Source: Gemmatimonadaceae bacterium (GTDB lineage: Bacteria > Gemmatimonadota > Gemmatimonadetes > Gemmatimonadales > Gemmatimonadaceae). From it: DNA of 64,000 nt. The stretch's first letter is position 1, and every line of letters begins with the position of its first letter. Below are positions 37,613-48,578 of the stretch, piece by piece. The notes beneath the pieces were generated by a model, which was given only the letters and a program-made list of their open reading frames with translations, did no database searches and was not told the DNA's origin. The translations under genes were made by a program, and so were the position numbers. The stretch is taken from assembly GCA_019637445.1 (NCBI GenBank), contig JAHBVS010000003.1, forward strand, positions 124,001-188,000. Direction: 5' to 3'.

Positions 37613-38920
37613 ATGTCTAGCACGCCCGAACCCATTCGCATCTCCGACCTTCCGACCCTTGTCGGCCAGACCACCAGTGTCAGCGGCTGGGTGACGCACA
37701 CCAGATCCTCCGGCAAGGTCGCCTTTGTGACGATGCGCGACGGTACGGGCCTGCTGCAGTGCGTCGTCGTGAAGCCGCAGGTGAGCGCCGAGACCTGGGA
37801 GGCGTTCCAGTCGCTGACGCTCGAGTGTTCGCTGCGCGTGACCGGTGAGGTCAAGGCGGACGCGCGCGCGCCGGGTGGCGTGGAGCTCGGGGTTGCCGAG
37901 CTGCAGCTGATTGGGTCGAGCGCGCTCGACTACCCGATTCAGCCCAAGGAACACGGCGTCGACTTCCTGCTCGACAATCGCCACTTCTGGCTGCGCACGC
38001 CGCGCCAGGTGGCGATCATGCGCATCCGCAACGAGATCGAGCAGGCCATCCACGACTTCTTCTACGCGCGCGGCTTCCTGCGCACCGACACGCCGATCCT
38101 CACGGCGGCGATCGGTGAACGCTCTGGGCTCTTTGCCACGGAATACTTCGACGAAGGCAACGCCTACCTCGCACAGACCGGTCAGCTCTATGGTGAGGCG
38201 CTGGCGGCGGCCTTCGGCAAGGTCTACACCTTCGGCCCGACCTTCCGCGCGGAGAAGTCCAAGACGCGGCGCCATCTCACCGAGTTCTGGATGATCGAAC
38301 CCGAGGTGGCCTTCTACGACACACACGACAACATGCGGCTGCAGGAGGACTTCGTGTCCTTCCTCGTGCAGCGCGTGGTGGAGCGGCAGCTGCCCGCCCT
38401 CAAGGAGCTCGAGCGCGACGTCTCCAAGCTGGAGAAGATCAAGGCGCCGTTCCCTCGCATCGATTACTCCGATGCGGTGAAGACCCTGCAGGGCAAGGGC
38501 AGCGCCGTCCAGTGGGGCGACGACCTCGGCGCCGAGGATGAAGCGCTGCTGGTTGCCGACTACGAGACGCCGATCTTCATCTGCAACTATCCGAAGGAAG
38601 CCAAGGCCTTCTATATGAAGGAGAACCCGGCTGACCCGCGGACCGTGCTCTGCGACGACATGCTGGCGCCCGAGGGCTACGGCGAGATCATCGGCGGCTC
38701 GCAGCGCGAAGACGACCACGACAAGCTCCTGCAGCGCATCCACGAGGAGAAGCTGCCGGTGGAGGCGTACTCGTGGTATCTCGACCTTCGGAAGTACGGG
38801 ACCTTCGTGCACTCAGGCTTTGGTCTGGGCCTCGAGCGCACGGTGGCTTGGATCTGCGGCACGCCGCACATCCGCGAGTGCATCGCCTTCCCGCGGATGA
38901 TGACCCGCCTGCATCCGTGA
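37613..38920 (+). CDS. asnS: Asparaginyl-tRNA synthetase
   Basis: Class II aminoacyl-tRNA synthetase that charges tRNA-Asn. The 435-residue protein has an N-terminal OB-fold anticodon-binding domain (TSVSGWVTHTRSSGKVAFVTMRDG spread over 22-46), motif 2 FRAEKSKTRRHLTEFWMIEPE in two parts near residue 205, and motif 3 GFGLGLERTVAWICG near the C-terminus. Motif 2 reading EKSKTRRHLTEFWMIE rather than an AspRS-type ETSTPEGARDF supports AsnRS. Preceded by a likely leaderless promoter; followed after 52 bases by deoC. Confidence 0.95.
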   Translation: MSSTPEPIRISDLPTLVGQTTSVSGWVTHTRSSGKVAFVTMRDGTGLLQCVVVKPQVSAETWEAFQSLTLECSLRVTGEVKADARAPGGVELGVAELQLIGSSALDYPIQPKEHGVDFLLDNRHFWLRTPRQVAIMRIRNEIEQAIHDFFYARGFLRTDTPILTAAIGERSGLFATEYFDEGNAYLAQTGQLYGEALAAAFGKVYTFGPTFRAEKSKTRRHLTEFWMIEPEVAFYDTHDNMRLQEDFVSFLVQRVVERQLPALKELERDVSKLEKIKAPFPRIDYSDAVKTLQGKGSAVQWGDDLGAEDEALLVADYETPIFICNYPKEAKAFYMKENPADPRTVLCDDMLAPEGYGEIIGGSQREDDHDKLLQRIHEEKLPVEAYSWYLDLRKYGTFVHSGFGLGLERTVAWICGTPHIRECIAFPRMMTRLHP

Positions 38921-38972
38921 TGCCGATGCGCGATACCGTGCCGCCCGTGACAACGCCGCGCGTTGCGACCGA

Positions 38973-39944
38973 GTGCGTCGCGTGAGCGCCTCCGATCTGA
39001 CGCGCAACGCGGGCCAGCCGCTCGACCTCGACGTCGTGCGTGCCATCCGCGTGAACAAGAGCGCGGCCGAACGCCGTGCGGCCACGATCCCGACGCGCCG
39101 CACGGTGAAGAAGCAGTGGCAGGCGGCGTGGCTGCTCAAGGCCATCACGCTGATGGATCTCACGACGCTCTCCGGTGACGATACCGCCGGCAACGTGCGC
39201 CGCCTCTGCGCCAAGGCGCGGCGCCCGCTGCGCGACGATCTGGTCGACGCGCTGGGCGCGAACGACCTGGGCATCACCGTCGGGGCAGTCTGCGTCTATC
39301 ACCAGTGGGTGGAGACGGCGGTGGCGGCTCTCGACGGGTCGGGCATTCCCGTCGCCGCGGTGAGTACGGGTTTCCCGGCCGGGCTCTCGCCGTTCAAGCA
39401 GCGGCTGGCGGAGATTGGCGAGAGCGTGAAGGCCGGCGCGCAGGAGATCGACATCGTCATCACGCGTCGCCACGTGCTCACGGGTGATTGGCAGGCGCTG
39501 TACGACGAGGTGAAGGCCTTCCGCGAGGCCTGCGGCGACGCGCACCTCAAGGCCATTCTCGCCACGGGCGAGCTGGCCACGCTGACCAACGTGGCGCGCG
39601 CCAGTTGGGTGGCGATGCAGGCGGGCGCCGACTTCATCAAGACCAGCACTGGCAAGGAAGGGGTCAACGCGACATTGCCCTTCTCGCTGGTAATGGTGCG
39701 GCAGATCCGCGAGTACGAGCGCGCCAGCGGCTTCAAGGTCGGCTACAAGCCCGCCGGTGGGATCCGCACCGCCAAGCAGTCGCTCGACTACCTGCTGCTG
39801 ATGAAGGAAGAGCTGGGCGAGCGCTGGCTGCAGCCCGACCTGTTTCGTTTTGGCGCGTCAAGCTTGCTGACTGACATCGAGCGCCAGCTCGAACACTTCG
39901 TGACGGGCCGCTATGCCGCGGCGCACCGTCATCCGATGCCTTGA
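38973..39944 (+). CDS. deoC: Deoxyribose-phosphate aldolase DeoC
   Basis: Cleaves 2-deoxyribose 5-phosphate to glyceraldehyde 3-phosphate and acetaldehyde. The 323-residue TIM-barrel protein has TLSGDDT in an early strand, GAQEIDIVI with the conserved Asp, the Schiff-base Lys in DFIKTSTGKEG, and the second Lys in VGYKPAGGIRT. It is longer than the usual 220-260 residues because of an extra N-terminal stretch of about 60 residues. The start is uncertain: GTG 38973 or GTG 38982, neither with a ribosome site. The acetaldehyde product could feed the aldehyde dehydrogenase encoded 25 bases downstream. Confidence 0.94.
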   Translation: MRRVSASDLTRNAGQPLDLDVVRAIRVNKSAAERRAATIPTRRTVKKQWQAAWLLKAITLMDLTTLSGDDTAGNVRRLCAKARRPLRDDLVDALGANDLGITVGAVCVYHQWVETAVAALDGSGIPVAAVSTGFPAGLSPFKQRLAEIGESVKAGAQEIDIVITRRHVLTGDWQALYDEVKAFREACGDAHLKAILATGELATLTNVARASWVAMQAGADFIKTSTGKEGVNATLPFSLVMVRQIREYERASGFKVGYKPAGGIRTAKQSLDYLLLMKEELGERWLQPDLFRFGASSLLTDIERQLEHFVTGRYAAAHRHPMP

Positions 39945-39969
39945 CCTGCCTTCGATCCGCGAGCGACGT

Positions 39970-42363
39970 ATGGCAAGCGTAGCAGAGATCTTCCGCACGA
40001 TGGACTACGGCCCCGCGCCCGAAAGCGCTGCCGAAGCGCGCGCCTGGCTGAAGCGCCACGAGTCGCGCTTCGGGCACTTCGTGAACGGCGCCTTCACCAA
40101 GGTCGGCGCGACTTTCGACGTGATCGACCCGAGCAGCACCGACAAGCTGGCCAAGGTCACGCAGGGCACGACCAAGGACGTCGACGCCGCCGTGGCCGCG
40201 GCGCGCAAGGCGCAGCCAAAGTGGGCGAAGCTCTCCGGGCACGCGCGCGCGCGGCATCTCTACGCGCTCGCCCGTATGGTGCAGAAGCATTCGCGTCTGC
40301 TGGCCGTCGTGGAGTCGATGGACAACGGCAAGAGCATCCGCGAGACCCGCGACCTCGACATCCCGCTCGTCGCCCGACACTTCTACCATCACGCTGGCTG
40401 GGCGCAGCTGATGGAGTCGGAGTTCGTCGGCTACGGTCCCGTGGGCGTAGTGGGACAGATCATCCCCTGGAACTTCCCGCTGCTGATGCTGGCGTGGAAG
40501 GTCGCGCCGGCGCTGGCCGCGGGGAACACGGTGGTGCTCAAGCCCGCCGAGTTCACGCCGCTTTCCGCGCTGCTGTTCGCCGAGTTGGCCCACGAGGCCG
40601 GGTTGCCGGCCGGCGTGCTCAACATCCTCACGGGCGACGGCAAGACCGGCGCGGCGTTGGTGGAGCACAAGGGCGTCGACAAGATCGCCTTCACGGGCAG
40701 CACCGAGGTGGGCAAGATCATCCGTCGTGCGACGGCGGGCAGCGGCAAGAAGCTCTCGCTCGAACTCGGCGGGAAGTCGCCGTTCATCGTCTACGAGGAT
40801 GCCGACCTCGACGCCGTGGTCGAGGGCGTCGTGGATGCCATCTGGTTCAATCAGGGACAGGTCTGTTGCGCGGGTTCGCGCTTGCTCGTGCAGGAAGGCA
40901 TCCACGACCGCTTGATCGAGAAGATTCGCGCGCGGATGGAGAAGCTCCGCGTCGGCAATCCGCTCGACAAGGCGGTGGATATGGGGGCCATCGTCGCGCC
41001 CGAACAGTTGGAGCGCATCACCAAGCTGGTGAAGCAGGGGAAGGACGAGGGCGCCACGATGTGGCAGCCGAGTTGGAGCGTGCCCAAGAACGGTTGTTTC
41101 TATCCGCCGACGCTGTTCACCAACGTCGAGCCGGCGAGCACGATCGCGCAGGTCGAGATCTTCGGCCCTGTGCTGGTGGCGATGACGTTCCGCACGCCCG
41201 AGGAGTCGGTCGCGCTCGCGAACAACACGCCCTATGGCCTGGCCGCCAGCGTGTGGAGCGAGAACATCAACCTCGCACTGGACATTGCGCCGAAGCTCAA
41301 GGCGGGCGTTGTGTGGATCAACGCGACGAATCTCTTCGATGCGGCGGCGGGCTTCGGCGGCTACCGCGAGTCGGGGTACGGGCGCGAGGGTGGACGGGAA
41401 GGGATGTATGAGTACTGCAGTCGTAAGTCATCAGTTGTGAGTCGTAAGGGAACGGCAGTATCGGCGCGTTCGAAGGCTGTACTCTCACAACTCACGACTC
41501 ACGACTCACAACTGCCGTCCGTCGACCGCACCCCGAAGCTCTTCATCGGCGGCAAGCAGGCGCGGCCGGACTCCGGGTACTCGCGCGTCATCGTCGGCCC
41601 CAAGGGTCAGCGCGTGGGCGAGGTCGGCGAGGGCAATCGCAAGGACATCCGCAACGCCGTCGAGGCGGCGCAGGCGGCCGCCAAGTCGTGGAGCAAGGCG
41701 ACGGCGCATCTGCGCGCGCAGATCCTCTATTTCATCGGCGAGAACCTCGATGCGCGAGCTGAGGAGTTTGCCACGCGTCTTCGTGCAATGACCGGTTCGA
41801 CTGCGGCGCAGGCGCGCGCCGAGGTGCAGGCCAGCGTCGCGCGGCTGTTCAGCTACGGCGCATGGGCCGACAAGTGGGATGGCGCCGTGCACAGCGTGCC
41901 CATCCGCGGCGTCGCGCTGCAGATGAACGAACCGATCGGCGTGGTGGCCGTCGCCGCACCCGACGAGTCGCCACTGCTCGGGTTCATCTCCGCTGTCGCG
42001 CCGCTCGTTGCCACCGGCAATGCCGTGGTGGCCGTGCCAAGTGCGCCGCATCCGCTGAGCGCGACGGACCTCTACACGGTCTTCGAGAGCAGCGATCTGC
42101 CCGGCGGCGTGGTGAACATCGTCACGGGTGACAAGGACCCGCTGGCCAAGACGCTGGCGGAGCACGACGACGTCGAAGGGATCTGGTACTGGGGCGCGCG
42201 CGAGGGCGTGAAGGCCGTCGAGCTGGCGAGCGCAAGCAATATGAAGCGCACCTGGTGCCACGCGGGCGTTGTGGACTGGTCGTCAGCCGAGCACGGAGAG
42301 GGCCGCGAGTTCCTGCGCGAGGCCACGCAGGTAAAGAACATCTGGATTCCGTATGGCGAGTAA
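39970..42363 (+). CDS. Tandem aldehyde dehydrogenase family protein with repeat insertion
   Basis: A 797-residue protein. Residues 1-480 are a complete NAD(P)-dependent aldehyde dehydrogenase: PWNFPLLMLAWK, FTGSTEVGKIIR, general-base Glu265 in LELGGK, and Cys299 in NQGQVCCAGSR. Residues about 520-797 (LFIGGKQARPDSGYSR onwards) are a second ALDH-like cofactor-binding part that ends before any catalytic Cys and is probably non-catalytic; such two-part ALDHs are a known long form. The linker (about 484-515, including SRKSSVVSRKGTAV) is encoded by a palindromic repeat element. It follows deoC closely, suggesting acetaldehyde oxidation. ATG 39970 precedes the family-typical MASVAEIFRTMDYG. Confidence 0.92.
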   Translation: MASVAEIFRTMDYGPAPESAAEARAWLKRHESRFGHFVNGAFTKVGATFDVIDPSSTDKLAKVTQGTTKDVDAAVAAARKAQPKWAKLSGHARARHLYALARMVQKHSRLLAVVESMDNGKSIRETRDLDIPLVARHFYHHAGWAQLMESEFVGYGPVGVVGQIIPWNFPLLMLAWKVAPALAAGNTVVLKPAEFTPLSALLFAELAHEAGLPAGVLNILTGDGKTGAALVEHKGVDKIAFTGSTEVGKIIRRATAGSGKKLSLELGGKSPFIVYEDADLDAVVEGVVDAIWFNQGQVCCAGSRLLVQEGIHDRLIEKIRARMEKLRVGNPLDKAVDMGAIVAPEQLERITKLVKQGKDEGATMWQPSWSVPKNGCFYPPTLFTNVEPASTIAQVEIFGPVLVAMTFRTPEESVALANNTPYGLAASVWSENINLALDIAPKLKAGVVWINATNLFDAAAGFGGYRESGYGREGGREGMYEYCSRKSSVVSRKGTAVSARSKAVLSQLTTHDSQLPSVDRTPKLFIGGKQARPDSGYSRVIVGPKGQRVGEVGEGNRKDIRNAVEAAQAAAKSWSKATAHLRAQILYFIGENLDARAEEFATRLRAMTGSTAAQARAEVQASVARLFSYGAWADKWDGAVHSVPIRGVALQMNEPIGVVAVAAPDESPLLGFISAVAPLVATGNAVVAVPSAPHPLSATDLYTVFESSDLPGGVVNIVTGDKDPLAKTLAEHDDVEGIWYWGAREGVKAVELASASNMKRTWCHAGVVDWSSAEHGEGREFLREATQVKNIWIPYGE
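41417..41515. repeat. Inverted ACTCACR heptad-repeat element inside the ALDH gene
   Basis: The right arm (41483-41514) contains consecutive 7-mers of the type ACTCACG/ACTCACA; the left arm (41418-41448) is its imperfect reverse complement (about 25 of 32 positions), with GCAGT...ACTGC ends and a core of about 35 bases. The length keeps the host reading frame open. The encoded residues (Ser/Arg/Thr/His-rich) look unlike either flanking domain. Confidence 0.88.
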
Positions 42364-42376
42364 GCCTTGAACTGCA

Positions 42377-42487
42377 TTGCCACAGAGACACAGAGGCACA
42401 GAGCAGGCAACGACTGAAGTGCCTTGGAACGACGGAGGGCTCCGCAACACTGCGGAGCCCTCTGTGTCTCTGTGCCTCTGTGGCAAA
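42377..42487. repeat. Inverted CACAGAGR element, copy 1
   Basis: The left arm TTGCCACAGAGACACAGAGG (continuing to 42403) and the right arm 42460-42487 are inverted copies made of 8-base CACAGAGR units, three per arm. Between them is a perfect hairpin (42436-42461). It lies 13 bases after the ALDH stop, in the gap to the converging tgt gene. A second copy with the same arms but another core is at 60524-60643. Confidence 0.92.
42436..42461. terminator. Hairpin in the core of the CACAGAGR element
   Basis: AGGGCTCCGCA (42436-42446) and TGCGGAGCCCT (42451-42461) form a perfect 11-bp stem with an ACAC loop between two converging genes. It lacks a T tract, but its place suits a bidirectional terminator for the aldehyde dehydrogenase and tgt. 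Confidence 0.55.
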
Positions 42488-42503
42488 CTTCAGCGCGCCG
42501 ATC

Positions 42504-44557
<2,054 letters not shown>

Positions 44558-44563
<6 letters not shown>

Positions 44564-44586
44564 CGCGTTTTTTGGTCCGGTACACT
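44558..44586 (+). promoter_or_regulatory. Putative alr promoter in the mazG-alr divergent gap
   Basis: TTGCAT (44558-44563) and TACACT (44581-44586) are 17 bases apart and would start transcription about five bases before the alr ATG at 44598, again giving almost no leader. The gap is only 34 bases, so the -35 hexamer overlaps the mazG start. Confidence 0.35.
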
Positions 44587-44597
44587 TCGAGGCTCCA

Positions 44598-45707
44598 ATG
44601 CCCACGCAATCTAGTCCGGACGCGTTGCCCCGTGCCTGGGTCGAGGTGGACCTCGACGCCGTCGTCCGGAACGCGAAGGCCCTCGCGAATTGCGCGCGCG
44701 TCCCCTTGATCCCGATGGTGAAGGCCGACGCCTACGGGCTGGGTGCCGTCCGCGTGGCCCAAGCGTTGGAATCGCTCCACCCGTTGGCCTACGGCGTGTC
44801 GTCAATTGTTGAGGGCGAGGAACTCCGGCGCGCCGGCATCACGCGGCCCGTGCTGGTCTTCACGCCCACGCTGCCCAGCGACCTCGCGCGGCTGCGCTCG
44901 GCGGCGCTGGTCCCCACGCTGGCGAGCCGCGAGGGCATTGCGACCTGGGCGGCCCTCGGTGGGGGCGACTGGCATCTCGCGATCGACACGGGGATGCATC
45001 GCGCGGGCATCGGCTGGCGGGACGTCGGCACGCTCGCCGCTGAGCTGCAGCAGTGCCCGCCCAGCGGAGCATTCACGCACTTTCACTCCGCCGAGCTCGA
45101 CGATGGCTCGCTCGAGGCGCAGGAGCAGCGCTTCCGCGAGGCGCTGAGCGCGCTGCCGGCCCTGCCGCCGCTGCTTCACGCAGATAACAGCGCGGCCATC
45201 GTGCGACGCTCGCCGTCGCCCTGGCAGGCGGTGCGACCCGGCGTGTTCCTCTACGGCGTGGGCAGCGGCAATGGCGCCGCCCTCCAGCCCGAGCCAGTGG
45301 CACATCTGCGGGCGCGCGTGGTCGAGACCCGCAGCCTCCGCCGCGGCGAGACCGTCAGCTACGACGCGACGTGGACGGCCGCGCAGGACAGCATCATCGC
45401 GACGGTCGGCGTTGGCTACGGCGATGGCTATCGCCGATCGCTCGGCAACGTGGGAGAAGCCTTGGTGTCAGGAGGCGCGGGCCGGGCGAGACGCGCACCC
45501 GTGGCGGGCACCGTGACGATGGACATGCTGATGCTCGATGTCACGGGACTCGACGTCGCAGCAGGAGATGTCGTGACCTTGCTCGGCCGCCACGAGGATC
45601 AGTTGCTGACCGCCGAGGACGTCGCGGCGCGCGCGGATCTCTCGCCGTACGAGCTGCTGACGGGTCTGCGCCAGCGCCTGCTGCGCCTCTACACGGAGCG
45701 TCGTTGA
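44598..45707 (+). CDS. alr: Alanine racemase (PLP-dependent)
   Basis: Converts L-Ala to D-Ala for peptidoglycan. The 369-residue protein has the PLP-binding Lys42 in MVKADAYGLGA, HLAIDTGMHRAGI in the barrel, and the catalytic Tyr255 in TVSYDATW, then GVGYGDGYRRS and TVTMDMLMLDVT in the C-terminal domain. ATG 44598 begins just before AWVEVDLDAVVRN, the family N-terminus. It begins a likely operon with deoB and cdd and supplies D-Ala for the MurF step encoded elsewhere in the window. Confidence 0.95.
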   Translation: MPTQSSPDALPRAWVEVDLDAVVRNAKALANCARVPLIPMVKADAYGLGAVRVAQALESLHPLAYGVSSIVEGEELRRAGITRPVLVFTPTLPSDLARLRSAALVPTLASREGIATWAALGGGDWHLAIDTGMHRAGIGWRDVGTLAAELQQCPPSGAFTHFHSAELDDGSLEAQEQRFREALSALPALPPLLHADNSAAIVRRSPSPWQAVRPGVFLYGVGSGNGAALQPEPVAHLRARVVETRSLRRGETVSYDATWTAAQDSIIATVGVGYGDGYRRSLGNVGEALVSGGAGRARRAPVAGTVTMDMLMLDVTGLDVAAGDVVTLLGRHEDQLLTAEDVAARADLSPYELLTGLRQRLLRLYTERR

Positions 45708-45709
45708 CG

Positions 45710-46876
45710 ATGACCCATCGCGCTGTGATCCTCGTGCTGGATGGCGTCGGCATCGGTGCCGCGCACGACGTGGCGGCCTACGGTGACGAGGGCTCCGACA
45801 CGCTGGGCAACCTCGCGCGGGCCGTCGGCGGGCTGCAGCTGCCGAACCTCGCGCGCCTCGGACTCGGGCGCATCCGGTCGTTGGAGGGCGTCGCGGCGGA
45901 TCCCGCACCGCAGGGCGCCTGGGGCCTGCTCCAGCCGCGTTCCGCGGGCAAGGATAGCACGACCGGGCACTGGGAAATCGCGGGCGTACATCTCGCGCAA
46001 CCGTTTCCAACGTACCCGCAGGGCTTCCCGGCCGACGTGATCGACGAGTTCTCGCGCCGCACGGGGCGTCCAGTCATCGGCAACGTCGTGGGGAGCGGTA
46101 CGGCGATCATCGATCGCTACGCCGATGAGCATCGGCAGCGCGGCGCGTGGATCGTCTATACCTCGGCCGATTCGGTCTTCCAGGTGGCGGCGCACGAGGA
46201 GACCATCCCGCTCGACGAGCTCTACGCCGCCTGCGAGACGGCGCGGGCCATGCTTGTGGCGCCCCACGACGTCTCGCGGGTGATCGCCAGGCCATTCGTG
46301 GGGACGCCCGGCGCGTGGCGACGCACGGCCAACCGTCGCGACTTCTCCATCGCCCCGCCCGAGGAGACGCTGCTCGACGCCCTACAGGCGGCCGGAATTC
46401 CACGCAGCGGGGTGGGGAAGGTGGACGACCTGTTCGCCCGCCGAGGCCTCGAGGGCGGGCACACAACCAACAACGCCGAGGGTGTGTCGAAACTCCTGGA
46501 TTGGCTGCGTGGGGGCCCCAATGGGTTGTTGTTCGCCAACCTTGTAGATTTCGACCAAGCCTTTGGGCACCGGAACGACGTTCCGGGGTTCCATCAGGCG
46601 CTGCGTGAGTTCGATGCGGCGCTCCCTGACATCATTGCCGCCCTCCGCGAGGACGACCTGCTGTTCATCACTGCCGACCACGGCAACGATCCAACGACGC
46701 CATCGACTGACCACGCCCGGGAGAACGTCCCGCTGCTCGTGGCCGGTCCGCGTGTGCAGCCGGTGGATCTTGGGCAGCGGGAGACGTTTTCCGACCTTGG
46801 CGCGACGGTGGCCGAGTGGCTGGGCATCGGGTTTCGGGGCCGTGGGCAGTCGTTCCTGACGACGATCGTCCCGTGA
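45710..46876 (+). CDS. deoB: Phosphopentomutase DeoB
   Basis: Interconverts ribose/deoxyribose 1-phosphate and 5-phosphate in nucleoside salvage. The 388-residue alkaline-phosphatase-superfamily protein has the metal-binding VILVLDGVGIGA, GKDSTTGHWEIAG with the phosphorylated Thr region, YTSADSVFQVAAHEE, GKVDDLFARRG, and ITADHGNDPTTPSTDHARE with further metal ligands. ATG 45710 lies two bases after the alr stop. It links functionally with deoC (about 6 kb upstream) and cdd, which overlaps its stop. Confidence 0.96.
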   Translation: MTHRAVILVLDGVGIGAAHDVAAYGDEGSDTLGNLARAVGGLQLPNLARLGLGRIRSLEGVAADPAPQGAWGLLQPRSAGKDSTTGHWEIAGVHLAQPFPTYPQGFPADVIDEFSRRTGRPVIGNVVGSGTAIIDRYADEHRQRGAWIVYTSADSVFQVAAHEETIPLDELYAACETARAMLVAPHDVSRVIARPFVGTPGAWRRTANRRDFSIAPPEETLLDALQAAGIPRSGVGKVDDLFARRGLEGGHTTNNAEGVSKLLDWLRGGPNGLLFANLVDFDQAFGHRNDVPGFHQALREFDAALPDIIAALREDDLLFITADHGNDPTTPSTDHARENVPLLVAGPRVQPVDLGQRETFSDLGATVAEWLGIGFRGRGQSFLTTIVP

Positions 46877-47286
46877 GCACCGCTGCCTCGACCCGCGAGC
46901 AGGAGCTCACGGCGCGCGCGCGCCAGGCGCAGGCCCGCGCCTATGCGCCGTACTCGAAGTTCACTGTTGGCGCGGCCTTGCTCTGTGCCGACGGCAGCAT
47001 CGTCGAGGGTTGCAACGTCGAGAACGCGTCCTATCCGGCCGGCACCTGCGCTGAACGTGTGGCGCTTGGCGCGGCGGTCGTCGCAGGTCAGCGTGAGTTC
47101 GCTGCCATCGCCATCGCCACCGACGCCTCGGTGGCCACACCTCCCTGCGGCATTTGCCGCCAGGCGCTGGCGGAGTTCCAGCCGGCGCTTCCTGTCGTCG
47201 CCATCGATCGCGAGGGGCGCGTGACGCGCTGGACGCTCGCCGAGTTGTTGCCGACACCTTTCACGCCTTCATCGCTCCACTCGTGA
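46873..47286 (+). CDS. cdd: Cytidine deaminase
   Basis: Deaminates (deoxy)cytidine to (deoxy)uridine. The 137-residue protein has YAPYSKFTVGAAL, NVENASYPAGTCAERVAL with the first zinc Cys and catalytic Glu, and PPCGICRQALAEF with the other two zinc Cys. This is the small tetrameric CDA form. The GTG start overlaps the deoB stop and its own stop overlaps the following lipoprotein gene (GTGA both times), so the four genes are probably translated together. Confidence 0.96.
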   Translation: MSTAASTREQELTARARQAQARAYAPYSKFTVGAALLCADGSIVEGCNVENASYPAGTCAERVALGAAVVAGQREFAAIAIATDASVATPPCGICRQALAEFQPALPVVAIDREGRVTRWTLAELLPTPFTPSSLHS

Positions 47287-48578
47287 TTTCTTGGCGCTTC
47301 CCCCGTTCACTGCTGCTCGTCGCGGTGCCGCTGGTTGCGGCAGTCGCCGCCTGCAGCGAGAAGCTTGAGACCAGCGGGACCTGTCCGTTGCTTTGCCCCG
47401 GGCAGGGCATCGTGGTGCAGGACTCGGCCGTCCAGCCGGCGTATGCCTTCGACACGGTGCTGACGGGCTTCCCGTTGCAGGGCCTCGAGAGCCCGCTGCT
47501 GCTCGCGCAGTTTGGCGACACCTTCGACGTGCGCGCCGTGGTGCGCTTCGACACGCTGGTGCGGCAGTGGGTGCCGCTCGATGGCGACACGCTCGAGGCC
47601 ATTACCTACGTGGACTCGGCATTTCTGTCGCTGCGCCTCTATAGCGGCGGGGCCCCGATCCCGCAGCAGTTCTTCGTCGAGGCCTTCGACGTCTTCGACT
47701 CGACCCTGGTCGACTCGATTCCGCAGAACCTGCTCCCGCTGTTCACCGACGAGCGGCTACTCGGTGCACTGCGTACGGACTCGGCGTCATTCGTGGACTC
47801 GAGCCGGGTGCGCATCCCGCTCGACGACGCGAAGCTCCTCGCCATCATCGGGAACGTCGATCACAAGCTGCGCATCGGGCTTCGGGTGCGCTCAGGGAGT
47901 GGCGTGCGGCTGCTGATGACGCCGTACTTCCCGGGCGGCGATGGTCCGGCGCTTGAGTATCGTGTCTCGCCCGACACCTTGGTGCGGCGCGTGGCCGGCT
48001 TGGAGCCGGCGTCGCTGACGCCCGCCTTCCCGCTCTTCGTGGCGGGCGACTACGTGGATTATTCGCTGGTTGCCGCCGCACCGGACATCTCCCGCGCTGG
48101 GACGTTCCGAGTGGGCGGGCTGCCGGGCGCACGGACATACCTGCGCTTTGAACTCCCCCTGTGGTTGACCGACTCTGTCGGCATCCTACGGGCGCAGCTG
48201 GAACTGACCCAGGATCCTGTCTACGGGGTCGACCAGGACAGCACGTCGCTGGTCGCGCACCTTGTCCTGGCAAACAACACCATCACGGACCTTAGGCGCG
48301 CGGCGACGTTGCTCGCGGGCGGGAATCTGTTCAACAACACGCTGCGGTTGCTCCCGGCGGACTCCGGCGTGCAGGTCCTGGAGATGAACAGCCTGCTGCG
48401 CCAGTGGGCAAGCGTATCCGGCAATGCCGATATCCCTGCGGCGTTGTTGCTGCGCAGCGGCGGCGAAGGCGCGACGGCTGGCGGTCTGCGCTTCTTTGGC
48501 CAGAACGCCGCCGACCCGGCCCTGCGGCCGCGGCTACGCGTCAGCTACACGCGAAACCAGGTCTTCGGTCGCCCGTGA
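47283..48578 (+). CDS. Lipoprotein of unknown function (DNRLRE-like C-terminal half)
   Basis: A 431-residue protein with a lipoprotein signal: basic start MISWRFPRS, hydrophobic core and VAAC lipobox with Cys24. The body is beta-rich. ARTYLRFELPLWL, ILRAQLELTQDP and ALRPRLRVSYT recall the DNRLRE-type carbohydrate-module fold, which has a conserved F-pair and a terminal LxVxY; this match is tentative. The GTG start overlaps cdd and the stop overlaps the outer-membrane protein gene (TGATG), so the two envelope genes are tightly coupled and may act together. Predicted at the inner leaflet of the outer membrane. Confidence 0.82.
   Translation: MISWRFPRSLLLVAVPLVAAVAACSEKLETSGTCPLLCPGQGIVVQDSAVQPAYAFDTVLTGFPLQGLESPLLLAQFGDTFDVRAVVRFDTLVRQWVPLDGDTLEAITYVDSAFLSLRLYSGGAPIPQQFFVEAFDVFDSTLVDSIPQNLLPLFTDERLLGALRTDSASFVDSSRVRIPLDDAKLLAIIGNVDHKLRIGLRVRSGSGVRLLMTPYFPGGDGPALEYRVSPDTLVRRVAGLEPASLTPAFPLFVAGDYVDYSLVAAAPDISRAGTFRVGGLPGARTYLRFELPLWLTDSVGILRAQLELTQDPVYGVDQDSTSLVAHLVLANNTITDLRRAATLLAGGNLFNNTLRLLPADSGVQVLEMNSLLRQWASVSGNADIPAALLLRSGGEGATAGGLRFFGQNAADPALRPRLRVSYTRNQVFGRP

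Noticed and set aside
38917-38932. 16-base string GTGATGCCGATGCGCG shared with 49697-49712
   Set aside because: Both copies straddle unrelated gene junctions; the match is short, low-complexity for this GC content and has no extended homology, so chance is sufficient.
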